Shown here: positions 43,681 through 56,276 of the stretch, piece by piece | Layout of the letters: each line of letters begins with the position of its first letter | How positions within the stretch are numbered: position 1 is the first letter of the stretch | From: Dromaius novaehollandiae | Taxonomy: Eukaryota > Chordata > Aves > Casuariiformes > Dromaiidae | Assembly (NCBI RefSeq): GCF_036370855.1 | Contig: NC_088117.1 | Span: 3,658,001-3,722,000 of the forward strand | Reading direction: 5' to 3' | Length of the DNA: 64,000 nt | Position numbers and translations under genes: made by a program | Notes under the pieces: model-generated | Seen by the model: the letters and a program-made list of their open reading frames with translations, nothing else | What the model was told of the DNA's origin: nothing | The model's database searches: none

Positions 43681-46600
43681 CAGAGTGTTTTCTCTTGGTC
43701 TTGTGGTTAGAGTTGATGAGAGCATGACCTTAGCCGTCTTTCCTTCCTCTCCCCTCTCAGCACGTCAAGTGATTATATATTACATGTGCATAGGAGGTGG
43801 ATTGAAGGAACTAATAGGTCTCTTATGTCATTAGCAGTGATCCTGGTGATGAGCGTGGAGTGATGTACGTATGGCTGTGTAATCTGGTCTTTCATCCTCC
43901 GGAGCTCATGGGCAGGAAAATTATCCAAAGCAGGTAATTGTAGGTGCGGACTAACTTGCCTGTGCTGTCTGCTCAGCTCCCCTTGGCGAGCGATGCCCTC
44001 GAGGAACACTCCCGTAAGTTCTGCATTTTGTGGGAACAGCCTATTTCAACGCTCCTTCCTGCTAAGTGGTCCAGCCCGAGTGTCTTTGCTCGTGAGTACT
44101 TTCCTGACCAACGGCCGGCATTCCTCAGTATTTGATAGCTCCAAAGGCGTTTCCAGGTCCCGCTTGTGAACTTCGGCTGAGAGAGGAATTCACAGTGACT
44201 CTGCATCTAGGAGACTACATCCATGTGCAAAACCAGATGTTTCCCTATATTTTTGTAAGAATGGTAACACCGTTTGTTTTGAATGTCGTATTTTGCTTTT
44301 TCCTCGTTGTGGTTTTCTTTGTCTCCCTGCACCTCCATCGTCACAGCGTAAGTGTTAGCTATAAAATTAGAGCTATCTGCAAGGTCTGGGATTGGGGGTG
44401 GGGAGAAAGGGGAGGTGTTGCTTCCAAAATCTGGTTGAAAACCAAGCTGCTGTGATTGCGAGTGGTATTTCGGTAGCTGCTTGTCTCGTGGTGCTTTTGC
44501 CTTGGGTTTGGGAAGCTGCACAGGCCCCACGGGCTGGAGGAGGCAGGGGGACACTGCTGGAGTTCGCTAGCTTATCGCCTGGCTTGTATCTCTACGGCTC
44601 CCTTCTCCGCGTTGCACATCCACGTCTTTCCCCGCCGAGCTATTGTCTGGAGGCTCATCGATAGGCGTTTGTTACTGATTCTTTTTTGGGAGACAGAGCT
44701 GGAGTAATATATGGATATATTTGTGCATGTGCATGTGTATATATATTTTTACATGTCAGATGACTGAACAAACTTCCCTTTCCTTTTACTGAGTCGCTGC
44801 TGCATTTGGAAGCAGGTGGAAGCGTTGAAACGGCCGAGGTAGTGGCTGCTGGGCCTTTTCTGAGGTTTCTAGGGCTCAGAAAAAATGAGGAATGGATGGT
44901 CTAGATAAGGGAGGGAAACCAAAAAAATCACCCCCAAACCAAAATCTTTACTGGGTTTTGAAGCTCCCTTCTCCCCCCACTTCCAAATGTGCTTTTTAAA
45001 GAATTACAAATGCTTGTTGGCATAGAAACTACAGGATCAGATTGAAGCATGCAAATGTAAAAGGAGCCATTCTGCGTGAGCAACATGGACTGAGCAAAAG
45101 CTGGCTGCAATCTTTTTACGAGGCAAAGAAAATTGTCCAGATGTTGCTAGAATTATAATGGCACTAAATATTTAGTTCTTTTTTTTAATTTGCACTTAAA
45201 TCCAAAAAGGCTTGAAATGTGGGGAATGCAGATACATTACCAGTGGGCTTTCATTTCTTCTGAAAGAATCTGTAGTCCAAAAATATTGCTAAAATCTGTT
45301 TGGCTCTGAGTAGTGCCAAATCCTCATTAAAACATGTGGATATTTCTGTGGTTTAATCTGTTAGAAATGCATTCAGGATCCAGTTATGTTAAATTAAGCA
45401 ACAATATTGGCCTGGGTGTTGTTTGAAATATTAAATGTGGCAGTCAGAACACCAAGCAAAATGTTTGCACATTTTAATCGCTCGGCGAGCAATTTTTCAT
45501 TTTATCCTGCAAAATGGTGGGGAGCGGCGAAAACCCACCCTGTTCTTGTCCGTCCGTCTCCCGCTCCGCTGCCACACTGCTCCCACGCAGATTTGCTCAC
45601 GGGTCCCTCCAGAGTCAGGGCGGCCCCGGGTTGCGCAGGCGCTTGATCTTTCTGCACATTTATTTTTCGAAGCCAGTACCTGCCGTGTGGCTGGACGGGT
45701 CCTTCCTCTGCCGTCAGCGCCGCAGCACTGGCGAAGGCCTTCGCCACTCTGAACGTTGATGCAGGCGGGCGAAGAGAGCCCTGAAACGTGGCTTGTGCTT
45801 GGCAGCGCCCCGGGGCATGTTCGTAACGTAGAGCAGGCAGAAAATGCTACTGCTGGGCGGGATTTTTGAGAGGATTTGGGGGACTGCTTATTTTTAAATT
45901 TGGCACATTTTAAAAGTAGGTCTATATTTTTTAGTCTTTGCTTAAGTTCAAAAATGAGGGTAGTCAGGCATATATATATCTATATATATTTGCATAGTCT
46001 TTTGTTTTGGAGGCTTTTTTGCATTTTGCAGCTCGTGTTGTATTAAAATAAGCACCTAGCTGAAAAGCAATAAACAGGATCCTGTTGCCAGTACCTGCCT
46101 CTGGCTTTGTAGCGTTCATGCCTCTTTGTTGTGGGACAGAAGAAGTGTGGAAGGGTGGTAGGTGCAAAATTCAACCGTGCTTTACTTTTTCAGCTAAAAA
46201 GAAAAAAAAAAAAGTACATACGTACTTTTCTGTGGGATAGTTTGGATTTTTTAAAAGTGACTCTTCAGTGCAATTTCCTTTATTATTTTAATTTGATAGT
46301 CAACCGTATGATGAAAACGTGGGATTTTTCATGATTCATGATGGAAGAAAGCAAGGAAAAATATCAGGCATAATGCAATGGAGGTCATCGCTGTAAACGT
46401 TCTCTGCAAAAGCCAACGGGGGTGCTGGCACAGGGAGGCAAAGATCCATGTTTGGAAGAGGAAGAAAAATAAGCATCAGCCCTTCTCTGGCTGGTTTTTA
46501 TAACTGTGAGATGTTCTGTCCCCTGGGGTCTGAGCACCCATCCCTGATGCTCTCGTTCGTCCTTGTGCTTCCTCCGTGCCCCACACATCACTAGGTTGTG

Positions 46601-49600
46601 GGCTCTGGCCACCGAACCACACTAGGTCTTAGGAGGCAAGGAGGAGATGCCACGTCTGCTTTCCTACTCCAGTGAGGTCCTGCGGAGGAGCTCTGAGTGC
46701 CAGCTCCAAACAATGGTCCAGTTGTCCCTCTCTTCTTGGCTTGGCTGGTTTGCTGTAGCAGCCTCTAGCACAAATTGGCTTCTTTGGGCAGATGCTTAGT
46801 TTACTTCATTAAGCAGGAGCAACTGTACGCTTAAAAGGTGCTGCTAACTTGGACCAAAGCGCCCTGAAGCTTGCAGAATCGAGGGCGCGAGACCCAGGGG
46901 AGACCTTGCAGAGGTGCTCGTCCTCTGGCTGTCGTGTGAGCTGCTCGCGGCTGTTGTGTCTGCGCGGAGACCCCCTTCCTGGAGGCACAGGGTGAGGCCG
47001 AAGGGGGATGCCTTGCACAGGCCTTCCTCACCTAAGGGACCATCACTTTTTCTGAGTAAATACGAACGCTGGGAGGCTTGGTTAAACAGTAAAGGCCTCG
47101 TTACCAGGAATCTGCAGATTATGAGCTTTCTAGCAGAGAAACGGGTATCTGATATTGCCTGAGCCCTTGGCTAAAAAGCATGAAATTGCAAAACTGTAAG
47201 CTTTTTGTGGGATCTAGGCAATCTGGTAGGCACCCAGTGCTGCCAGTGGGCCATTCAGTGTGATGGGAGACTTCAGCTCCTAAGCTCGTTTCACCCATCA
47301 ATTTTATTTGCAAAAGGATGTTGCTCTTCGTTGTTTGTAGCAGGTTCATAATTTCACTGCACTAATTTAACACTTCGCCTTACAAGTGGGATGGGTGCAG
47401 CTGAGTACAGTTTTTCCTGTTTAAAAACTGAATTTTTAGACAGAAACTGATACACTTGTAAGACGGCAGGATCATTATCCAGGCAGGAAAGAGAAGGCCA
47501 ATACCGCAGTTGAACCTTAAATAAGGGATGGGGGAACAAGAAGACTCTTCCTTGTAGTCCCACATGCATGAATACATGGATGTACATGTTCAGGGATACA
47601 CGCATCATTATGTTTCCTTTGGGCATGATTGGAGAAGAGTATTTAGGTTTATTGTTAGGTGGTAATAGGATGCCAGAAGCCACTCCTGTGGTCAGGAGAG
47701 CATGTGTATATTTTTGGAGGGAATTTGGTGGGTTTTGAGACTAGAGCAGAGATCTTGGCAGAGGTCTTTTTCTTTTTGGTGTGTTTCCATGTGGGTTCAC
47801 TCGCTCTCGGAGGGCAGCATCTGCAAAATAAAGCAGGCAAGTCTTGTTGCTGCCTACACCTCGAAGGCGAGCAGCTGGCTCTTTGTTTTAACACCTGCCC
47901 CAAGAGGATAGGAAGAAAGGATTAGAAGGAGAGAAGTGCGATGGAAAGAATAAATCAGAAATGGAGGAGAAAGAAAATACAAGAAGTACAAATAGGGGAA
48001 GAGAGTTCAAAACAGAAGAGAAAAACCAACGTGGACGATGCCGCTCTGAAACACGAGGCGTTGTGTGCACATGCGCATCAGCAATTACAGGTAGCAAAAG
48101 CACTGGTCCCAAAGCAAGGCCGAAGAGCAGACAGCTGAGTGTGTAGACAGGAAGATGGAGAACAGGTGAAGATGACAAAACCAGGGAGAGATTCAGAGGC
48201 GAGTGCTGACGGTTATCTCTGTAGCAGATTGCAGAATATTTGCTCTAAATGTCCTTTGTGCCAGTGATTAAAAGGTGATTAAAAAAAAACACAGAAAACC
48301 CTGAATATCGATACAGTGATGAACTGGAAGGAATGACCATTCCTTTCTCCACTGGAGCTCAGAGGGTCTCTGATTCCCATCACTTAAGAGAGGATAGAAA
48401 AGGCGGCCAGCTACCAGGCTGAGAAGTGTTCTGCTTTTGACGGTCTCCAACAAAACCTGTGGATGATTAAATGTAAAGAAAATGAAGTGTGGCTATACCT
48501 AGCTAATGAATGAAGAACTTGGGTTAAGTCATGTTTCCCAAGGTACAGCAATAATGTATCTGCCTTACTATGGTTGTGTCGCAATCTTACACTGGCCACA
48601 GTGCTGGAAGTGCTATGGTTGCATCAAGACAGATGACTCAGCATCACAGCCTGGGGAAGACACAGGCTTTTTTGACCTCTATAGCTAGTTTAAGTCAATT
48701 TGGTATTTGTCCTGTATTTGCTTTAACTGCCTGTTTTAGGATAAAATTCTAGCAGCGGCAAGGTAATGCCATTTTAACCATATAGCCATGTAGCCATGTC
48801 TTCAGTACATGTAGCCAATCTTCAGTTAGCTGCTTTAATATAGATGTATATCTGCTTTTGCAGTGAAGATAGATCCTCCATTTAATACCCTGTTGCACGG
48901 AGCGAAAGAAGTGAAGTGTACGACTGATGGACATTGCAAGTCATGAGCGGCTGCCAGAGAGCCTGACACAGTGGACTTTCCTTCTTACCAAGAAGTTTGG
49001 CTTTCACTTCTAGACGTGCTTTAAGTGTATTTGACAAAACCTTTGGTGAATTTTTGTAGCGAAACACAGGCTGAGTTAACCTTAATTCTGTAACGATCTT
49101 CTTGTGCAGATGATCCATTGGGATGTGGCTTTTATAAGCAAAATGATGGCAGCACCCTTCTTTCTTCCCAAGCGGAGTGAGAGACTCCTGAAGCCGAAGC
49201 TTGAAGGGTGAGCGCAAGGCAGCGTTACAGGGGTCAGAAATGAGAGAGAAGAATGGGGTAAAAATAAAGGGAAAAGAGTCCCTCCCGTTACTGGGCGCAG
49301 CAGCTTTCTGTGCGCTTTGTGCCTTCCCCCCATCATGTGGATGTGAGCAGAATGTGCCATTTACCAGCATCCCTCGCTGCAGAGCCAGTTTTGCTTTTTG
49401 AACACGTGCTATTAGCATTTCTTTACGGACTGGTGTATGGGAATTACCCTGTTTCAGGAGTAAACAAAGGTTTTTATATATTTGCGTTATTTATGAACCG
49501 CGTTTCTCTTCCTTTTCCTTTTGCTTTCTGTTTGTGTACAGCAACGGATGGAGGCTCTTTTTGCATTTTTATAGTTCAAAATAAAACTTTGATTCGTGAC

Positions 49601-50529
49601 ATCCGTTCAATCTCCTTGGGATTGGGGCATATTCAGGTCAGTAATGTGATGGGCAGGGCTTTACAGGAACTTTTGCAATGCTTTATTCTCCACAGAAAGG
49701 AAGAGGAGGGTTACTTGCTGTTTGAAATGACGGGTGTCTTGGATTGCTTTAAAACTGATCCTTTACGCTCTGCCTTCTAAAGATGGACTTGGAAAAAAGA
49801 TATTGGTGCTCCAGGCACGTCAGTGTACTGACCTGTAAATATTCACCCGTGCAGGTTTCCCACCAGCGTATGAGGCATGTCAGGAAAGGGGAATATCAAA
49901 AATATCACTGTGATAATGGCAATACTCGTGGGATTTCCTGTGATAGCCATCTGAGCTAATAAAGTTGTGATGATCTGAATAGGCCTTCCCCCCCTTTCTT
50001 AAAGGGAGAGAAAAGGGGGGGGGAAAGCTGCTTAGCTAATCCCTCCTGTTGCTGTGCGAATGTTGTCCACCAGCAGTCAAGGTTTAGGAGTGTTTGTGCT
50101 TGTAGCAGATGCCTGCAGAGACCTTGCCCCGGATTTGGCAAAGGGAAGATTGGGGATGGACATATCCAGGGAGGCTCGCGGGCTTTGACAGTGCTCTGGA
50201 CTGGCTGGGAAGAGCCCTTTTTTGCAGGACCTTGCTTAAAGCCTATATTGGCTTTTAGAAGAATGCTACGGGGTACACACCGCAGAAAAGCTTACAGAGG
50301 GTTTTATTCCTATAAGGGTGTTCCCTTTGAACTGAGGTCTTGCAAAGGCTAGACGAGGGGACGTTTGGTTTGGAGTAGTTGCATGCGTTTCAGCGGGGAC
50401 TATTTTTGGAATACAGGTGTTGGGAGCAAGCTCTGTAGCTAAGCTACAAGGTGCTTTGCCAGCCCAGGGTTGCCGTTCCCTTGTCAACGCTGCTCTCTAG
50501 CAAGAGCTGAACGCACCCAGGATGCAATT

Positions 50530-50547
50530 AAAAAAAAAAAAAAAAAA
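50530..50547. repeat. A18 homopolymer
   Basis: Eighteen A residues; no recognisable element upstream. Confidence 0.95.
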
Positions 50548-50617
50548 GCTAAATAACGTTATGCCAGGTGATCTACCAGCACTTAGCTTGGCTCTAACCT
50601 GTCTGGGGAAAGATCAT

Positions 50618-50631
50618 CACGCAGATGGCGC
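50618..50631 (+). promoter_or_regulatory. CTCF-like site
   Basis: CACGCAGATGGCGC matches the core (CAGATGGCGC) of the CTCF motif but misses several upstream positions. One isolated candidate in a long intron. Confidence 0.25.
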
Positions 50632-52710
50632 GAGGCTTAATGAACGTGCCATGGTAACGCCGTACGAAACACCTCCCTCCGCTGCAGATGTGTCTGGGTT
50701 GTATATTGTCCCTTGCCGACTGCAGGGGAATCCTGAACATCATCTCGGCGGGCCGTATTCTGCCCTGCCGGCTGCTCTTTCTTCCCTTGCCGGGCAGCGA
50801 CGATGCCTAAATTCGGTTCCCCGACTGCAGCAGGAATGATTAATCACTGGCACAGGGGAATACGCTGGCTTGGTGAGATGCTCCGCTTCTGGTTTTTGAA
50901 GTCAGCGACAGGGATGCTCCAGCCTCTAATAAGTTTCATGTGAAGCTCCAGAGCTTTCAGCTCCTGAGCAAATGACTTAGGAAGCTGCTCGGGGAAAGGC
51001 AGCTGGCTTAGGCAGCCCCGGCGTTTGTTTAATTGAAGCCTGAGAGCCATCAAGCTGCTGCTGAAGGCTGAACTCGGGCTTCCTGTCTCAAGTGAAAAAA
51101 AAGAAAAAAAGCCTCAGGATTTTTTTTTCTCCTCTTGCCTGCGCTTTTTTTCGCTGTCACCCTTGTGCGCGCCGTTGCCAAGCCAGAATGGCAGCACTTC
51201 CGCCTGCGCTTTCTCTGCCGTTCAGGGAGAGATTTGGGCCACTCTGGCCAAGGGAAAGCAAAGAACGACAGCGACTATCGTGCTGAATTGCAGATGTTTA
51301 AGAACGCTCATCTTTCCCACTTTCTCTCGTTCAGATCTCTGAGTAATGTTACTGCAATATCTTGTGGTTTTCTAGTGTTTTTTGCTGTATTTTGACACCT
51401 TCAGTTTAAAATGTTAGCAAAATTAAGCCTCCTTGTGAGGCAAGTAAGCTGGTATTATGCACAGTAAAAAAAGGTGGGAGCATTTGAGGGAAGGCATTTT
51501 TTGGCGGAGTAGTTTAATTTTTGATGCAAAACCGGTGCTTGATTTTCCCACGTGCTGACCGTTCCCATCCTGCTCTGTAGCATCACTCGAGGAGGAAGGT
51601 TCTCAGCAGGTCTGAAAAACTCTCCGAGCTGCCCACCCAAAATCAGCGTCTCTTGCTTTGCAATTTGTTTTTCTATGAGCTTTTGCTTGGGTCGGGATCA
51701 GAACTGAGCTTATCGTTCTTAGACTTGAGCTTCGATGGCCAGTCTTGCTTTTGTGCTCTGTCGTGGAGCAAGGCTTTGGCATTGTAGCTCGGGGAACGCA
51801 GTCAGATAGGGCAGTTTAGTTATTTGGGCCTTAAAGTAAATCCCACGATGATCTTCCCAGGGTTAAATCTGTGTTCAGAAATCTTCAGGAATACATAGAG
51901 CCCAAGGCAGAGGCTCTTTGTTCTTGGATGTTTGCAAGCAGCGTGCTGGAGCATCGGACAGGATGGAGGGGAAAGAAGGGGAAAGGAAGCAAGCGTTAAA
52001 TTTGTTAATAAGTAGTGTAATCTCACTAAAACTTCAACTTTTGTTTTTGTTTCAGTACAATATTGTCACATAAGTGTTTGTCAGGTGTTTAATTCATGTA
52101 CATATAATAAAAAAGTGTAATGGAGCTCATTGTCTTTGCTTCAAATGCATTGACGTGCAACTGTGCTATGCAACAGAAATCTAGTAGGCAACTTCTCTGA
52201 ATTTCTTGATGCTGTTGATCAGTTTAGATCCGACTGACCTTTGGTAGCAGTCTGGATTGTGTCTTGATGTCACAAATTTACCCATATGACATGCTCCTGC
52301 TTCGAGACTTGTTTGACAATGAGCATAAAAAGCATTTCAGAGACTAAAAGTCTGCTGTTTCGGATAAATATTTCCTCCCCCCTCCCAAAAAAATGTTAGT
52401 TAGAGGGCATATTGTGGAGAAAATGCTAATAAAATTATTTATGTTGATGTGCTATACTTATTTTTTGTTTTTAAATAATGAAGAGATTTTCAAGGGAGTG
52501 TAAAATGCTCAAACTTCAGTGAAGACTCAAAGACAAGACTTATCCAGCAGGTTGTCCCAAAACATTCTTTGAATGTTGCCCCATCTGACCTACCCTAGAT
52601 GATGCAGTAAATCAGCAGCAGAGCATCACTTTAAATCTAGGTCTACTATTTCACATTCTTCTGCTCCATACATTTGTGAAAGACCATTTCCGAAACTTTT
52701 GGCAGATAGT

Positions 52711-52764
52711 GCTCCATGCCTCAGTTTTTCCATCTGTAAAATGGAAAAAAAAAAAAAAAAAAAA
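52711..52764 (+). repeat. MIR-like SINE fragment ending in A20
   Basis: CCATGCCTCAGTTTTTCCAT followed by CTGTAAAATGG is a near match to the conserved MIR segment (TGCCTCAGTTTCC-CATCTGTAAAATGG). It is followed directly by A20 at 52,745-52,764, which may be secondary expansion of the A-rich segment. Confidence 0.6.
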
Positions 52765-55700
52765 GACTAATATTGTCTGCTATTTCCATCTCTTATTATA
52801 AATAGCTTTATAAAAATGTAAGTATTTTGTTGAAATATATTTAAGCAAATCATGATTATCTGTTTCTTTTTTCATGATGATTTTAAATGCTTTTTTCAGT
52901 ATTTCAGTATATGCTCTTTTGATCAGGAAGAACTAGATTTCTTTTTTCTTTTTTCTTTTTTTTTTTTTGCTCTTTTTTCCCACCAATTCATGGTGGCTAG
53001 AACACTGTCAAAAATTCTTAAGACCATGACATTGGTTGGGATAAAACTGGGTAATTATTATAATTGCCTACCAGAGTGAGGATGCATAGATTTGCGGAGT
53101 GTAGGCTGAGGGATTTACTTTCAAGGATTGCTTCATTGCAGCAGGAATGGAAACCTGCATTAGTCCTGTTAAACGCTGTTCATCAACATTTGAAAAGTCA
53201 ATGTACTGAAAATAGATTCATTTTTCAAGCTCTAGAGCAAGACCATCTTAGCAGTTTTGCTTGACATTTGCAGGGGTGTTTTCCTTTGCACTTTCTGTTT
53301 ACAAGATACCCTCCAGGTTACTGCATTGGTTCTACTGCGAGTGTGTCCGGGAGGACAGCAAGGTTGCTCTATCAGTAGAGCATCATTTGCAAGCTAAGAA
53401 TCTCTTTGGAGTATCTGCTGTATTGAGTCCAAGGCCTAATTTTCAGTAGTGCTGAAACATCCTGGATTCACCTCAGCTTTAGTGCTGGACATTGATTCTT
53501 CTAGTAATGAAAATGGGATTCTCTGGGGCACTGCAAGGCTTTGCTCTGTGGGTGGAGGAATGATCCTTTTCTTGCTCATAGCAGGTTCTGCAGGTGCAGC
53601 TCCATTGACTGCAGCTGTTTTGCTAATGGGTGACACTGGTATGAGCAAAAGAAGAATCAGGCTCTGCTCCCTTTGATATTAAGGTAATCTTCTCAAGTAG
53701 AGGCTGCAACCCATCTTGAGCCCAAGCATGTTGGGAAATGAACTCTGTGCTGAGTCAGCTTCTGGGTGAGCCTGTTTAAGGAGCCATAATTTTATTTGCT
53801 GTTCTCATGTGTGTCCATTTTACTGCCTATTTGACAAATTTTTGAAAGGTGCTGAGCACTTGTAATTCCAGGTGAAGGCTCTGGAAGGTGCAGGTACTGA
53901 TTGTCTTTGCAAATTAGGCTACGGATAATTCAGCTCTGACACTTTTTGCCCTCCCTCCTCTTTCTTGCCCACACAGAGAGGTTGTGTGTCATCACTCCGG
54001 GATTTATTGCCCTCAGGATGAGGACCTTTCATGTGAGCAGACTCTATCGGAAGAGTTATGGCTGCAAGAAAGGCTGATTTTTTCCACTTAAGCCCTAATG
54101 CATGCCCTTGACCAGAAAAAGTTGGTCTTAAAATTGGCAAAGCATATCTAGAAGAGGTTACTTCTTTTTTTTAATTAAGCTTGTGTTCACTCTTTGGTTT
54201 ATGTTGAAAGCAGGTATGTTTTGAGCAGTACTAGTGGATCCTTTGGAGCTATGTGTTTAGGGGGCTTCCTCCTTGATTGTTCATCCACGGGAAACCTAGC
54301 CCAGGGTAGGCAAATGCATCCTAATTTCCTTCTCTTCTACCTCTCCCCAAGGAAGCAATATAAATGCCATGCCTTGAGCATACATCTATTGAGGAAAAAG
54401 GGATTTTTACATACTGATGGACTGTGGTTTTCCCTTAGTGCAGCAAGCCAATTGTTCATTAATGGAATATATTAGTAATTCTCTTAAGAACCTTGCTGGT
54501 ATGTGAATCAGCTTTAATTCCGTTGTATCAATAAGAGCTGCAGGTATGTCCTCGTTATATTAAAAAAAAAGAAAAGAAAAAGGAAGAAAGCAATGCTTGC
54601 AAATTGGTCTTTGTTTCCAAGGAAACAAACTTGACATGCTTGAGCTGTGCTAGATGCAAACACTGCTAGATTCGGCAGACATGCCTTAGGATTATATGGT
54701 CTGAATATTATTTTTAAATTACCTCCAATTTAAAGGCAAGGGAGAGGATGAGAATAGAATTTGTCGGCAGGGTTTACCAATCTGTACTTAATGAAAGCGC
54801 TGTGTGGTATCCTAGAGTCGCCTAATGTGGTGTAGGGAGAATTGTATCCTGCACTGAAAATGGATGACCCTAATGACTGTCCCCATAGAACGGGCATCGT
54901 GGGGCCAAATGGCTGCTTGAGTATGGGAGCCCTGGTGTTTTGATGAAATGCTTCAGGAGAAAGAAAGGTCCGAGGGGAGATAAGCATACACTCTTTATAG
55001 CAAATTCATGCTTTATCCTGGGTCATTTTACCAGATGTTTTGTGCTAGAAAAATATTTTAGTAAAATACAACTTGCTCGTGCTGGGCTTGAAAGGCTGCC
55101 TTCCATTAAAAGTCAAATGTGGATGTCAGCACTTTACTATCCCAAATAATTTGCTAAAAAGCTCTAGCTTGATGTTCAGTACTGGAATGAATTTAATGGG
55201 GAAGAGATGAGAGAACAAAATTACGAGTTGTTTGCATAGCGTGTCTGTCGTGAATATGCTGTAGATTGATGAAAATTATAAATTTAACTTGGCTTATTGC
55301 ATTTTACAGAAAGTCTCTTAGTATTTTCGTGATTACCTTGGAAGCTTAGTTTAGGAAAAAGATCATTTTCGGTGCTCATCTATCACCCTGCTTCTTTCTG
55401 AAATGCTCTGTTTATAAAATATTTGATTTTTTTATCTTCCCTTGAAGAATCAAAACTTCAGCATTGAAGCAGACACTGTACATGTATGAAAAAAATATTA
55501 GGCATGGACTGCACAGGAAGCAAGTATCGGTCAACATAGTGCACAGACAATTCACGGATCTGAACATCCAGAGTTTGGTTTGGCTGGTGCCCAACATGAG
55601 GAATAGGATATAAATTAAAACTTTGTTGGGTTTAATAGTCAGTTTTGTGCCCTGGCCTGCAAAGCTTTACTTCTGTAACGGCTTATCCTTGACTTCTGCG

Positions 55701-55988
55701 AGCAGTTCTGTGAACTGGCCGGGATACGCCTGTGAGCCAAGGATCTGCGCAGAAATAAAGTTTTGAAGGCACAGTCGAGGCCCGCGTGAGGAATAACTCG
55801 CAGTATGCGTGTCTGTAATCCTCTGGCAGCGCAAATGCCCAGTGGACTTCAGCATTGTGTGTCTTTGCCTAGTTTGTCATTTGGAAAACCGGAGAGAAAA
55901 AAAATCCTCTACCTATTTCTGCTGTGAAGCAGTCTTACTCTATTAAAGAGAAAAAAAGAGTCATGATAGAATAATCTCAGGGCTGACT

Positions 55989-56017
55989 ATATATATATAT
56001 GTATATATATATATATA
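55989..56017. repeat. (AT)n microsatellite, interrupted
   Basis: Alternating TA over about 29 bp, interrupted once by GTA, followed by A-rich sequence. Confidence 0.9.
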
Positions 56018-56257
56018 AAAAAAGAAAAACCTGTCTTAAAATTCAGATTTTCTTAGGAAAACATAACATGAAATGTGTTATACTTTAGTCTTCTGGTTTT
56101 CTTTCCTCCTCTCATCATGCTTTTTAACTTTCTTGCAAATTGAGTCAAAATAATATTCCAGGTTACACAGAACAAATTGGTGTCAGTTTAGCTTTAAGAT
56201 GGACGGGAAGCACTACTTGCATTGTGAACTAAAAGCATCAGTTGAAGCCTGCTTAGG

Positions 56258-56276
56258 AAAAAAAAAAAAAAAAAAA
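56258..56276. repeat. A19 homopolymer
   Basis: Nineteen A residues in ordinary intron sequence. Confidence 0.95.

Larger units (their letters stand above)
40401..50529. other. EHMT1 intron 1, segment D
   Basis: No gene. It contains a possible regulatory block at 42,190-42,310, decayed repeat pieces at 43,445-43,500 and 43,618-43,680, TATATA tracts near 44,740 and 45,970, an A12 run near 46,202 and a purine-rich tract at about 47,905-48,030. Open frames up to 178 codons (48,882-49,418 minus) show no motif. Confidence 0.6.
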
